DNA of 64,000 nucleotides from Candidatus Borrarchaeum weybense (lineage in GTDB: Archaea > Asgardarchaeota > Sifarchaeia > Borrarchaeales > Borrarchaeaceae), in NCBI GenBank assembly GCA_019057385.1, contig JAHQJS010000006.1:517038-581037 (forward strand), written 5' to 3'. The position numbers and the translations under genes are program-made. Below are positions 46,351 to 55,500 of the stretch, in pieces. The notes beneath the pieces were generated by a model, which was given only the letters and a program-made list of their open reading frames with translations, ran no database searches and was not told the origin of the DNA. Each line of letters begins with the position of its first letter. Position 1 is the first letter of the stretch.

Positions 46351-47150
46351 CAAAAAACTGGATAAAATTATCGGGTATAACTAAAACACCTGTTGTAAGC
46401 AAGAGAAAACGTTTTTTTCATAAATACGGTGTAATTACTATTAATGGTCGTCCTAGAGCATTTGGTAAACTTACAAAAGGAGAGAAACGCGCTCCTATGA
46501 CATTTAGAGCTAGATATGGAACAGTAGAGTTCGTTGTTCCACAGTCTAAACTTGAGCAAGCATTCACTGTTGATACCATCGGGAGATATACCCATGAAGG
46601 AATGGGGCAAATTGTCTGGAGAAGTGTGAAGCACCTCCAAAAAAAGCCCCTCTACGCTCCAAGAAAAATTAAGATTCGTAAAATGCTTCCCAAACTCTCA
46701 GATGCACAGAAAAATCTACTAAAAGCCTTTCTTTTACATGATTTCGTGCATACCGAAAAGCATCGAAGTAAAATCTACAATGAGATTGACATAATTGATG
46801 AAGAAGTTTACAAATTAGCAAAAAATCATCATAATTACAATTTTGACGAAAGAGAATTGCCTCTCCTCTCTACCCTTCACTATTATGATCGCCTTTCCGC
46901 GATGATTTCTCGAAAATTCAGATGGTCTGCCTCCTCGCGTTATCGTGTGAATGTTCAAAAGGAAATAGATTTCGATATGCTAAAAAGAGAGATAGAATCA
47001 CGCCAATATTCTCTTTGTGCCCTTTATGGTTATGTGTACAAATCTTGTGTACTTAACAAAATCAATGAGGCGCTAAAATTTGGTTTCTCTTCTTTGAAAA
47101 ACCATCTCTTATTAATGGTTAATCTCTATATTGATGACTTTCATAGGTGA
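46347..47150 (+). CDS. RAMP/Cas6-like N-terminus fused to an HD-type domain
   Basis: 267 residues. Residues 1-110 end in FTVDTIGRYTHEGMGQIVW, a glycine-rich motif like the C-terminal loop of Cas6 and other RAMPs. Residues 120-240 are helical with LLHDFVHTEKHRSKI and KNHHNYNFDERELPLLSTLH followed by YYDRLSAMI, resembling HD phosphohydrolase/nuclease metal sites. It overlaps the RAMP gene by four bases. It may be the processing or nuclease part of the unit. Both domain calls are by motif only. Confidence 0.58.
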   Translation: MTKNWIKLSGITKTPVVSKRKRFFHKYGVITINGRPRAFGKLTKGEKRAPMTFRARYGTVEFVVPQSKLEQAFTVDTIGRYTHEGMGQIVWRSVKHLQKKPLYAPRKIKIRKMLPKLSDAQKNLLKAFLLHDFVHTEKHRSKIYNEIDIIDEEVYKLAKNHHNYNFDERELPLLSTLHYYDRLSAMISRKFRWSASSRYRVNVQKEIDFDMLKREIESRQYSLCALYGYVYKSCVLNKINEALKFGFSSLKNHLLLMVNLYIDDFHR

Positions 47151-47305
47151 GCCCATATGCTTCAAATCATGATATTGGTATTCCTCTTTGCAGGCAAATA
47201 CACTGGATACAAGGCGGAATGTTCTTCGCACCACGCGGAGAACACGTTCTTGTGCATGAGACTGAACCCGAGAGGTCCCACGCCTCAGATGAAGGGAATG
47301 AATGA
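47147..47305 (+). CDS. Small third gene of the RAMP operon (52 aa)
   Basis: Too short for many ORF finders. GTG at 47147 overlaps the previous stop (GTGA), the same coupling as between the first two genes. The protein (SNHDIGIPLCRQIHWIQGGM then FFAPRGEHVLVHETEPERS) has protein-like composition and an acidic tail. Its 3' end overlaps the convergent deacetylase gene by about 20 bases. Unknown family; may be a small subunit, or a remnant of a longer gene. Confidence 0.5.
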   Translation: MSPYASNHDIGIPLCRQIHWIQGGMFFAPRGEHVLVHETEPERSHASDEGNE

Positions 47306-48292
47306 CAGGCAGAGGACGAGAAAAGTGATAAGCCTTAGTAACTTGTTTATTATCTTATCTGCTGTTCGTGTGTCTTCTGGATTTTCTTCAACGACATCTT
47401 GGTTCAACTCAAATGATGGCAAATTTGCAAGTACAGCTACGATACTTATTATACTTTGTTTTGCGACCCAAAGATTAGATCCTCCACTTAATAAGACTAC
47501 GAGGTTATCATCACAGCTATCTTTAGCTGCTTGTGTGATTATTTTAGCCATTTCAGGAAATGCAGAGGTCGTCAAGTTGAAACCGCCATAATCCGCGTGA
47601 TGGGAGTCATGCCCAAAATTCCACAAAATCATTTCAGGCCCGAATTTTTCGGCAAGGAATGGAGTTAGTTCTTGTAAAACTCTCAGAAAGCCTTTATCAG
47701 AGATATTTGAGGGCAGAGGGATGTCAAATTTATTGGATTTTATTAAATCGTCACTAAATGAATAGCCATCGGAAAAAAAGTTTAGATGTACCACATTTTC
47801 GTCACTCTCAAAAATATTCCGTGTGCCATCTCCTGGATGGGGATCTGTGTCGATTATCATGAATCGTTTGACATTGTAAGTGTTTCTAAGATGTTGAATA
47901 AGTAACGCAGAATTGTTAATGTAGCAAAAACCCCAATATGAATTACGACTTGCATGATGCCCAGCAGTTCCAGTAAAAACAAAGGAATTTTTTACTTTCT
48001 TCGTCCAGACCATTTCTCCTGCCAGTAAAGCTCCTCCCGCTGACAGCCGTGCGGCCTCATAACATTCATCTTCTTTGACTCTTGCAAGATGTTGCGTAGT
48101 ATGTATTTGAAGAATTAATTCTTCTTTTACTCTCTCAGGTGTTTGAATAACTACTCTGTTGTCTCGGTCGTTTTCTTTTAGAAAATCCATTAAAGAATTG
48201 TATGCGGGTGCTAATCTTTCTCGTAAAAAGAGATTTCCATGCGTTGCAAACTTCGGGTGATAAATCAAGCACGTCTGGGGCATTTTAATCAA
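47285..48292 (-). CDS. Histone deacetylase / AcuC-family deacylase
   Basis: 335 residues. Class I/II HDAC signs: GTAGHHASRNSYWGFCYINN (catalytic His pair region), DTDPHPGDGT (zinc Asp and His), FGHDSHHADYGG and LSGGSNL. It would remove acyl groups from lysines of histones or enzymes, or act on polyamines as AcuC/Apha homologues do. The last about 20 residues (LLRLITFLVLCLSFIPF) are unusually hydrophobic. TTG at 48292 or ATG at 48283. It follows the MIT-nuclease gene by 57 bp. A histone-fold gene lies at 12.6 kb. Confidence 0.85.
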   Translation of the reverse strand: MIKMPQTCLIYHPKFATHGNLFLRERLAPAYNSLMDFLKENDRDNRVVIQTPERVKEELILQIHTTQHLARVKEDECYEAARLSAGGALLAGEMVWTKKVKNSFVFTGTAGHHASRNSYWGFCYINNSALLIQHLRNTYNVKRFMIIDTDPHPGDGTRNIFESDENVVHLNFFSDGYSFSDDLIKSNKFDIPLPSNISDKGFLRVLQELTPFLAEKFGPEMILWNFGHDSHHADYGGFNLTTSAFPEMAKIITQAAKDSCDDNLVVLLSGGSNLWVAKQSIISIVAVLANLPSFELNQDVVEENPEDTRTADKIINKLLRLITFLVLCLSFIPFI

Positions 48293-48349
48293 AATGGTAT
48301 GTAAGGCAACTCCTTCCTAAAAAATCTAACTGCTAGGAGAGGGTGACCT

Positions 48350-49036
48350 CTAATCTTCGATTAGCCTTTTTGTCATCAACATCTTTTCTAAAAGTTTGAT
48401 ATCTAGTTGTCTCGGAATTACTTTATTTTTTATAGCATACACCATCACACTATCATCAATTTCTTGCGCAACCAATACTCCGTAAACTTCATCGACTAAA
48501 ATGTAACTAGAACTCAAATCTACTCGACCTCTTTCTTTTATACTCTTCACATAATCCAGTATTTGATCCACGTCCTCTTTTTTAGGTTTTGTTTTCTTAA
48601 GTTCGATAACAGCCAGTTTGTTCATGGGATCTTGGGCTAAGATATCAATCCTCTTACCTTCTGATAGAGTGACTTGTCGACCCAGCACTCGATAATTCTC
48701 ATAAATAATCCCTGTCAATAAGGTTGGGTATTCTGCTAGAACTTTCTCTATATCTAATTCTGTGAAACCTTCAGTCTTGATATTGAAAGGTTCAAGATTT
48801 ATCTTATAAATTCCTTTCAACTGTTTTGCTCTTTTTATATATTCCCTTGCATGCTCATAACATTCATCGTAGAGTTTACTGTCCACTCCCATTTCCATTA
48901 TTTGAGTCAATGTTTCTGCAGCCTGCAAATAAAGTCTAATAGCTGTTTTTTTGTCGCTTTTTTTGTCGACCTCGATTGCTTTTTCTGCTGTTGATTTTGC
49001 TGTCTTTAACAGCTTTGAGATTTGGTTTTGAGACAT
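48350..49036 (-). CDS. MIT domain fused to a PD-(D/E)xK (NucS-like) nuclease domain
   Basis: 228 residues. Residues 5-75 are a three-helix MIT pattern (AKSTAEKAIEVDKKSDKKTA then IRLYLQAAETLTQIM). MIT domains bind ESCRT-III tails in Vps4 and partners. Residues 100-180 are a nuclease core: LGRQVTLSEGKRIDILAQD (D131) and LAVIELKK (E145, K147), like NucS/EndoMS C-terminal domains, then QILDYVKSIKERG. The fusion suggests a nuclease brought to ESCRT-III sites, perhaps at division; inference. No ESCRT gene is nearby. Confidence 0.72.
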   Translation of the reverse strand: MSQNQISKLLKTAKSTAEKAIEVDKKSDKKTAIRLYLQAAETLTQIMEMGVDSKLYDECYEHAREYIKRAKQLKGIYKINLEPFNIKTEGFTELDIEKVLAEYPTLLTGIIYENYRVLGRQVTLSEGKRIDILAQDPMNKLAVIELKKTKPKKEDVDQILDYVKSIKERGRVDLSSSYILVDEVYGVLVAQEIDDSVMVYAIKNKVIPRQLDIKLLEKMLMTKRLIED

Positions 49037-49149
49037 TTCAATCAGTTACTTTCTAGTAGGAAAGAAGGTGATCTTTATATTTTTTGGAAGTTAATTTGTA
49101 AGAACAGGAAAAGAAGTTTTTTCAAATAGCTATTCTAGGTTGGATTCTT

Positions 49150-50775
49150 ATGAATCACGATTTTATAACAAGGAAAGTTGCATTGACTCATGGAAATGTA
49201 ATTACTATGGACGAGACGAATCCGAGGGCTCAAGCGGTTCTTGTGATAGATGATAAAATCTTCAAGGTTGGATCCGATGCGGAGATCGAAAGACTGATTG
49301 ATGGAGATACGGAGGAACTGAATCTTGAAGGGAAGACATTGATTCCAGGATTTGTAGACTGTCATGCGCATCCTATAAACTTTGGACTTGCACTCATGGC
49401 AGTTGACTGCAAGACGCCATCTGTGAATTCCATTAAGGAGATAGTGGACAGGATTCAATTGACAGCAGAAGATAAATCAGAGGGAGAATGGATAATTGGC
49501 AGAGGTTATGACGATTTCAAACTGTCTGAGAAGAGACATCCTAACAGATGGGATCTAGATGAGGCTGCACCTAACAATCCTGTCATAATTACTCGATTCT
49601 GTGAGCATATTTCAGTTGTTAATAGCCTAGCTCTAGAACTTGCAGGTATATCAAAGGATACAAAGGATCCTGAAGGAGGGCAGATTGATAGAGATCCTAA
49701 GACTGGTAAACCAACTGGAATTTTGCGGTGGGGTGCTAAGGAATTGGTATTACGAATTATTCCTCCTCCTAGCGTAGCACAATTGAGACAAGCTATAATT
49801 TTGGCTTCCGAGCAATTTCTGGCCAAAGGAGTAACTTCAGTGTCCGAAGCCGGCGAAATAAATGCCTCGGCTATGAAAGCATATCAGACTGCAATATGGG
49901 ATGACGACGTACCCCTTAGGGTTAACTTGATGATGCCAATGAGCATGCTTGGTTTTTTACGGAAACTTGGTTTTTCAACAGGTTTTGGCAATGATAAACT
50001 TCGAATAGGACCAATAAAGATCATAGCTGATGGATCAACATCAGGAAGAACTGCTGCCCTATCTGAACCTTATGAAGATTCACCTGAGAATATCGGCATG
50101 ATGTATCTTAGTCAGAATGAGTTAAATAGCATAATTCTCACCGCTCATAGCGCAGGATTCCAAGTAGGTGTTCATGCAATCGGAGATAGAGCTATTTCAG
50201 CAGTTATCGACGCAATTGAGTTAGCCTTGGAACAATTCCCAAAAACTGATCATAGACATCGAATAGAACATTGTGGAATAAATAGTTCAACCATTGTAAC
50301 AAGACTAAAGAAACTGGGCATTATACCTGTTCCGCAACCCATATTTCTTTATGGTGAGGGTGAGAGTTACAGGGCAGGCTTGGGCGAAGACAGGGTAAAA
50401 TGGGCGTATCCCCTAAAGTCGTATATCGAGAGTGGAATCACGACACCTATGAGTTCAGATTGCCCCTGTACTTCTGGATCCGAGTTAATAAGCCCCCTTC
50501 TGGGTATTTATGTAGCCATTACTAGGATGACCGATGCCGGTAGAGAAATCGGAGCTGAACAAAAAATTGGAATAAAAGATGCCCTCAAGGCATATACCCT
50601 TAATAGTGCTTATGTAACCTTCGAAGAAGGTGTAAAAGGATCCATCGAGCCAGGTAAACTCGCTGATTTTGTTGTACTATCGGATGATCCTTTTAATGTA
50701 AGAGATAATGAAATTAAGGACATATACGTGGAAATGACTATAATAGGTGGCAAGACTGTTTATGAGAAACCATAA
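49150..50775 (+). CDS. Amidohydrolase family protein (YtcJ-like)
   Basis: 541 residues. Signs are VDCHAHPINFG (metal His pair), VGVHAIGDRAISAVID, HRIEHCGI and a late SDCPCTSGSELISP, with the C-terminal GSIEPGKLADFVVLSDDPFN typical of the family. The hydrolysed substrate (an N-formyl or N-acyl compound, or other amide) is unknown. ATG 49150. Single gene. Confidence 0.85.
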   Translation: MNHDFITRKVALTHGNVITMDETNPRAQAVLVIDDKIFKVGSDAEIERLIDGDTEELNLEGKTLIPGFVDCHAHPINFGLALMAVDCKTPSVNSIKEIVDRIQLTAEDKSEGEWIIGRGYDDFKLSEKRHPNRWDLDEAAPNNPVIITRFCEHISVVNSLALELAGISKDTKDPEGGQIDRDPKTGKPTGILRWGAKELVLRIIPPPSVAQLRQAIILASEQFLAKGVTSVSEAGEINASAMKAYQTAIWDDDVPLRVNLMMPMSMLGFLRKLGFSTGFGNDKLRIGPIKIIADGSTSGRTAALSEPYEDSPENIGMMYLSQNELNSIILTAHSAGFQVGVHAIGDRAISAVIDAIELALEQFPKTDHRHRIEHCGINSSTIVTRLKKLGIIPVPQPIFLYGEGESYRAGLGEDRVKWAYPLKSYIESGITTPMSSDCPCTSGSELISPLLGIYVAITRMTDAGREIGAEQKIGIKDALKAYTLNSAYVTFEEGVKGSIEPGKLADFVVLSDDPFNVRDNEIKDIYVEMTIIGGKTVYEKP

Positions 50776-50909
50776 AAAGTTTTTATCGTCGTATATCTCA
50801 CTCTAAGTCCTATTTATTTTGATGGCACGCACAAAGGAAAAGTTTAAAGGCATTAAATTTACATATTTATATTATAGGTACTTTGTTTTTTCTAATAGAG
50901 CTGACTGAA
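50776..50909. promoter_or_regulatory. TATA-containing gap upstream of the 50910 gene
   Basis: TTTATATTATAGG around 50866-50878 is a TATA-like box. With the usual 25-bp spacing the transcript would begin near 50895, favouring the ATG at 50910 over the TTG at 50883. Confidence 0.35.
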
Positions 50910-51911
50910 ATGTTTAGAGAAGATATACGAAAACGTTCAGAATACGGAGATGAATTCGTTCGATTGTTTATTAAAGATGGTCTTCAAGATCGTCTACTAC
51001 CTTTTTCAAAAAGTGCCTTAGAACTGTTTACAAAGTATTGCTTTGAAGAATGCAATGACTCAGACCGTCTTAAGTGTATTTTACGCCCCTGCACTGAGAT
51101 TATTGACGGAAATAATCGCCGGCTTTTAGATCTCTATATTGATTCAGGTATTAAGAAAAATGAGCTCCCTCTTTTCTGTTACAGCCAACGACAACAAATG
51201 ATAACTAAAATTCTTACTGGAAAAGAACGAAGACGAGGAAAAAATATTGACAAGAAGGTTTTTTTAGAAGATTTCCTCGATATATTATTTCCAAAAGCAG
51301 CAAAACCATTGAAAAGGGCATTACAGAGAAAACAAACGTTCATCAAAACATTCTTAGGAAGACTTGATGAAATGGATGAATTCACGCTATATTCTTCTCA
51401 AGACGATTACCTATTATTCTCAAATAACCATGACATTTTTTTTATGGACTTAAATCGAAGCATTGTAACATTGAATCCTGGTGAACACAGAATAAATGAA
51501 ATGACCGAATTAACAGGCTTCACTAAATTCTTTTCTCACAAACATGATCAACAGGCTGAATTAATTGAAAATGGATTTGGATGGAACCATATTCAATTTC
51601 AAGTTTATGAATCTAAAGAAGATTTTACTAAAGAAGAAAAATCTCGACTTCAAAAATTTCTAATAGAACTCCGTAAAGACGACACAGGCCTCTTTTCCGC
51701 ATTTTATGTTGCAGATAAGACGATACAGATCAATACAGACGTTTACTATCATAATTATGATCCTGAAGTGTATTTGACTTATAATGACAAAAAATTGCTA
51801 GTCAGATCTTTAGAGGAAATATTTTCCTCAATGAAGCGCCTTCAGGACGATATTGCACAAAAACTCATTGAAAAATCTGAGGATGTTACTAAGGAAACCT
51901 CTTCCGAATAA
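50910..51911 (+). CDS. Hypothetical protein, 333 aa
   Basis: Helical N-terminal half with basic stretches (KERRRGKNIDKKVFLEDFLD, KAAKPLKRALQRKQTF) and a strand-rich second half (TLYSSQDDYLLFSNNHDIFF, LFSAFYVADKTIQINTDVYY). A TTG start at 50883 would add nine residues. No motif or family recognised. Single gene. Confidence 0.6.
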   Translation: MFREDIRKRSEYGDEFVRLFIKDGLQDRLLPFSKSALELFTKYCFEECNDSDRLKCILRPCTEIIDGNNRRLLDLYIDSGIKKNELPLFCYSQRQQMITKILTGKERRRGKNIDKKVFLEDFLDILFPKAAKPLKRALQRKQTFIKTFLGRLDEMDEFTLYSSQDDYLLFSNNHDIFFMDLNRSIVTLNPGEHRINEMTELTGFTKFFSHKHDQQAELIENGFGWNHIQFQVYESKEDFTKEEKSRLQKFLIELRKDDTGLFSAFYVADKTIQINTDVYYHNYDPEVYLTYNDKKLLVRSLEEIFSSMKRLQDDIAQKLIEKSEDVTKETSSE

Positions 51912-52020
51912 ATTTATATAATAAGTGGTTCATTTTCTTCCAATAGATTTTTCGGAAATTGACAGAATTTATTATTTAATTGTGTTCTAAACAGCTATTA
52001 ACTATCTTAGAGGTTAAACT

Positions 52021-52719
52021 ATGACCGAACCGATAATAACTTCCATGGACGACTCAGATACATTTGCTAGAACACTTCTCGCATTAGAAGTTCTCGTGGT
52101 TGCCACATTTTTTGGTATCTTTCAAGCATTAATGTTTCAAGAGAGTTTATATCTCATGTTAATTGGAATTGGATTCGGTATCGCTTGTTTCATTTTATTT
52201 GGGCGTGCTATTACTCAGATGAGTCTAAAAGAACTTGGATTGGTCAAAACAGCATTAAAAAACAATGTATTTTTCGGAATTCTTATTGGAATAATACTTC
52301 ATCTAGCTTTTAGCGCATATTATTTCATTGCTTATGAAAAGGTTCTTTTCTTGTTACCTTATCGCAATTTTGTTATTATCCCAATTGCATTGCTTGTTGT
52401 ATTTTCAGAAGAATTGTTTTTTAGAGGATATATGCTTCCGAGACTGGAAGGTGCCTTTAAATCATATGCGACTGTTTTAGCGGTATTAATCAATTCCATT
52501 TTGTTTATGTTCTATCATCAAAACTCAATCTTCAATTTGATTCTTTTTGGTCCTTACTACTCTACGATAGAGACAATGTTAATCAACTTTGCTGGAAGTG
52601 TAATCCTTTCTATTATTTTTGTAAAATTCAGGAGCTTAATTTCACCAACATTAGCCCATGCTGTGTTTGATATCCTCTTCTATATTCATTTTACATTTCC
52701 GTATTGGCTAATACCTTAA
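52021..52719 (+). CDS. CPBP-family intramembrane metalloprotease
   Basis: 232 residues with six or seven membrane segments. Catalytic motifs: FSEELFFRGYMLPRLE (E130, E131, R135), FYHQN (H166) and HAVFD (H213). Members include CAAX-prenyl proteases and bacteriocin-immunity proteins. The substrate is not known here. ATG at 52021 follows AGAGGTTAAACT. Confidence 0.85.
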   Translation: MTEPIITSMDDSDTFARTLLALEVLVVATFFGIFQALMFQESLYLMLIGIGFGIACFILFGRAITQMSLKELGLVKTALKNNVFFGILIGIILHLAFSAYYFIAYEKVLFLLPYRNFVIIPIALLVVFSEELFFRGYMLPRLEGAFKSYATVLAVLINSILFMFYHQNSIFNLILFGPYYSTIETMLINFAGSVILSIIFVKFRSLISPTLAHAVFDILFYIHFTFPYWLIP

Positions 52720-53102
52720 CTTTAACGTCCATCGGGATTCTTTCACAAGCAATCGTTTCCTGATAAGAATTTTCAAAAAATTAAATAAAAATGCACAGAA
52801 AGAAGTACATATCTTGATTGAGACAAGTATCTGAATAATATATTTTTGTAACTTTCATAAATCTTAAATATCGTTGTATTGTTGGCACTACAGGCCGTAG
52901 TAGGTGCGTCTTGTAAACCAGTCATTTCAACAGCTCCTATTTATTAGCCCTACTACGGTTTAAATTAACAATTTTATGAAAAGTTTTAATTCAACTAACA
53001 TCCTATAATGTTTGAGTATTCTGATTTATAAGAAAACGATCTTGCCTAAAAAAGAGGGAAGGGCATTAATTTATAGATATGTAGGAAGGAGTGTATAACG
53101 AA
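52720..53102. other. Intergenic region with a gldA 5' fragment inside an inverted repeat
   Basis: CCGTAGTAGG (52895-52904) and CCTACTACGG (52949-52958) flank a minus-strand copy of the first codons of gldA, ATGACTGGTTTACAAGACGC (52925 down to 52906; MTGLQDA). GAGCTGTTGAA precedes it. The rest of gldA is absent. No other gene is seen. Confidence 0.6.
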
Positions 53103-54101
53103 ATGGATGAAAATGTAGACGTGTGGATAACTCAATCCTTAAATTCTGTGGGTATTATTGCAAATGAATATTTACCTGTAATGGGAGGTCTTCTCGTTCA
53201 CGTTAAGCGAGAAGGAATAATATGGATACCCCGTTCAAGGGTAGCTGGGATTTTATCTAAGAGTGGTCTTTTAGACACAATTGCGAGGCATGGACAGATC
53301 GTTTTTAGTGCAATAGGGTTCATTTTCGCACCAGTTGCGACAGCTTATTCACAGTTTATTCGTCGAGGGCTTAGAATACCTCCAAATATTGTAACCTCAT
53401 ACAGTAAGTCCATCATAGAACGCGTTTTGTTAACACGTCCTACCCTTTACCAAAAAGCAGCTCAGACTCTAAGTGGAGTTAAAGAGAAATTAGTAAGTGT
53501 CATCAAAAGAGAGACTGATGAAAAAGAGGAAAAAGAGGTTACTTATTACGCACTCCGGATCATAGTAACGTTAGAAGAAATTAAGGTAGATGAACTTGCT
53601 GAATCAAGTTTCATCTCTAAAATGGAAAACGCAATTATGAGCAAACTAGAAGGCGAAGAGAGTCTTCCTGAAACACTAGAAACATTCGAAACTTCAGAAA
53701 AATTTGAACCATCTGTCGAAACCGAGATCACATCTACAGTTAATGAAGAAGATGAAAATACCGGAAAATTAGAAAAACTCTCTAAAGTCAAAGATAAAGC
53801 TGTGGAAAAACTAAAAAATGCAGGCTCTATCGCAAAAGAAAAACTCCAAGATACAGGAGCTGTTGCAAAAGAGAAATTAATAGATGTGGGTTCATACGTA
53901 GGTGACAAGATAAGTAAAATCGAGGTTAAAAAAGTTATAAGATGGCTTCAGGGCTACCCCCTCTTTCGAATACGTTTAACTGAAAGTGAGACAGATAAGT
54001 TACATAGATTTTTAAAGAGCCTACAAGATGACGGAATTGAAATAAATTCTGCTTTGGAACTTGAAGATGAATTATTAGCAGAATTTGACATAGAAAGTTA
54101 A
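53103..54101 (+). CDS. Hypothetical protein with helical repeats
   Basis: 332 residues. The N-terminal 60 residues look like a small alpha/beta domain. A hydrophobic stretch QIVFSAIGFIFAPVATAY (about 65-82) may be a membrane helix. Residues 225-280 carry three or four near-repeats of AKEKLQDTGAVAKEKLIDVG type (amphipathic, LEA-like). GGAAGGAGTG precedes; GTG at 53091 is an alternative start. Family unknown. Confidence 0.6.
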   Translation: MDENVDVWITQSLNSVGIIANEYLPVMGGLLVHVKREGIIWIPRSRVAGILSKSGLLDTIARHGQIVFSAIGFIFAPVATAYSQFIRRGLRIPPNIVTSYSKSIIERVLLTRPTLYQKAAQTLSGVKEKLVSVIKRETDEKEEKEVTYYALRIIVTLEEIKVDELAESSFISKMENAIMSKLEGEESLPETLETFETSEKFEPSVETEITSTVNEEDENTGKLEKLSKVKDKAVEKLKNAGSIAKEKLQDTGAVAKEKLIDVGSYVGDKISKIEVKKVIRWLQGYPLFRIRLTESETDKLHRFLKSLQDDGIEINSALELEDELLAEFDIES

Positions 54102-54228
54102 TATTTGCAAACAAAAACCTTGTAATTCAACAATAAGATATCTAAAACATTTTTGCGAGAATCTTAATCTATATATAGATCTTTTACACATAAATGCTTT
54201 ACACTTTTTTTAACTCAAGCAATTTTGA

Positions 54229-54286
54229 GTTAGGAAGAGACACTTCCGAAATTTTAAATAATAAAAAAATGTTAGGAAGAGACACT
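54229..54286 (+). repeat. 16-bp direct repeat
   Basis: GTTAGGAAGAGACACT occurs at 54229-54244 and 54271-54286, upstream of the truncated isochorismatase-like gene. Possibly duplicated regulatory sites or a deletion scar. Confidence 0.5.
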
Positions 54287-54333
54287 GCCAAAAACAGCGC
54301 TAATAATTATAAATATCGTTCCAAAACGACTTT

Positions 54334-54891
54334 TTGAGTGAAAAGGGAGCACTGGCAGGAGCTGGAATTTGGAAGAGGGCAAAAGATCACAATACGGTAG
54401 GAAAAATGAAAAAAGTACTTGAAGCTGCAAGGAAAGCAGGACCGGACAAATGTTTGATAATACATTCACCGATTGGTTTTAGAGAAGGCTACCCAGAACT
54501 TGCAAAAACGCATCCGGGTCTACTTAAAGGAGCTGAAGAAGCTGGTGGGTTCAAAAAAGGCGAATGGGGAGCTGAAATCACTGATGAGCTTAAACCACTA
54601 TCCGACGAGACTGTGCTAGATAAGCGTCGGTTATGCGGTTTCACTGATACGGAACTAGATGGCCTGTTAAAGAATTTGGGCGTTGAAAATCTGATGATAG
54701 GCGGTTTTGTAACCAATTGGTGTGTAGAAGCTACTGGTAGATCTGCATATGATAGGGGTTATCACCCAGTTTTTCTGAAAGACTGCATGGACGCTTTCAC
54801 TGATGAAGAACAAAAGTTTGCTGAAGAAAAGATCTTTCCAGTAATTGGAGAAGTCTTAACATCAGACGAAGCAATGGCGAAGTTTCTATAG
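54334..54891 (+). pseudogene. Isochorismatase-family hydrolase, 5'-truncated
   Basis: 185 residues from a TTG. The catalytic Cys region is GGFVTNWCVEATGRSAYDRG (C130) and a candidate Lys lies in TVLDKRRLCGF. The family's first strand and aspartate (V-V-D-M-Q-N-D-F) should precede it. The frame upstream reads ISFQNDFLSEKGALA but has a stop (TAA) just before, no start codon, and Ser in place of the catalytic Asp. So the gene has lost its N-terminus and probably its activity; a non-standard start cannot be ruled out. Confidence 0.6.
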
Positions 54892-54961
54892 TCGAAAATA
54901 GAGCCTTCGTCTTTTTTTTTTAATAACTTATATTTTTCTATATCTCTTTTTCTCTACTTTT

Positions 54962-55384
54962 TCAATCGTCACAAGAAACCTTGTCAAGTTTTGGAATGTA
55001 AGGTTTAATATCTATTAAAGGCGTGCCATCTATTGCGTCAATACCTCTTACTGTCAAAACATTCCCCTTACGTTCAATCAACTCTGTAGTGCATATTCCG
55101 ATAGGATTTGGTCTACCTGGTGATCTTATGGAGAATACGCCTCGCGGAGTTGGACTATCGGGTGTAGGCGTTATTAAAGTGCCTCTGTTTGCTTGATGAA
55201 GCCAATATATCAAAATAACGTGCTTACGCTTTTCAATGTCCTTTAATCCTTCAGTAAACTCAGGAAATATTTCAACAGTTCCCAATGTTTGTACAAGTCT
55301 TCCTTGTCTAGGTGCATCGCCTTTTGTTTTATAAGGTGACCTGATAATACCAATTGGTTTCAAAATAATCTCCGTTGTCTTCAT
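54962..55384 (-). CDS. trmO: tRNA t6A37 N6-methyltransferase (TrmO/TsaA family)
   Basis: 140 residues from the ATG at 55384, which follows TTTAGGAGAATTTATT; a longer frame reaches 55462 but is not family-like. Motifs: KPIGIIRSPYKTKGDAPRQG, GLKDIEKRKHVILIYWLHQA and RSPGRPNPIGICTTELIER. The family uses SAM to methylate threonylcarbamoyladenosine in tRNA. Archaeal members are short, as here. Confidence 0.85.
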   Translation of the reverse strand: MKTTEIILKPIGIIRSPYKTKGDAPRQGRLVQTLGTVEIFPEFTEGLKDIEKRKHVILIYWLHQANRGTLITPTPDSPTPRGVFSIRSPGRPNPIGICTTELIERKGNVLTVRGIDAIDGTPLIDIKPYIPKLDKVSCDD

Positions 55385-55500
55385 AATAAATTCTCCTAAA
55401 GGTAGGTCTTTTAGTTTTTCTACTATTCTTCCTAACACGCTTAATATCAAATGAATTTTCATAAACTAAAATTAGAATTGAAAAATACCTCTATATATGT

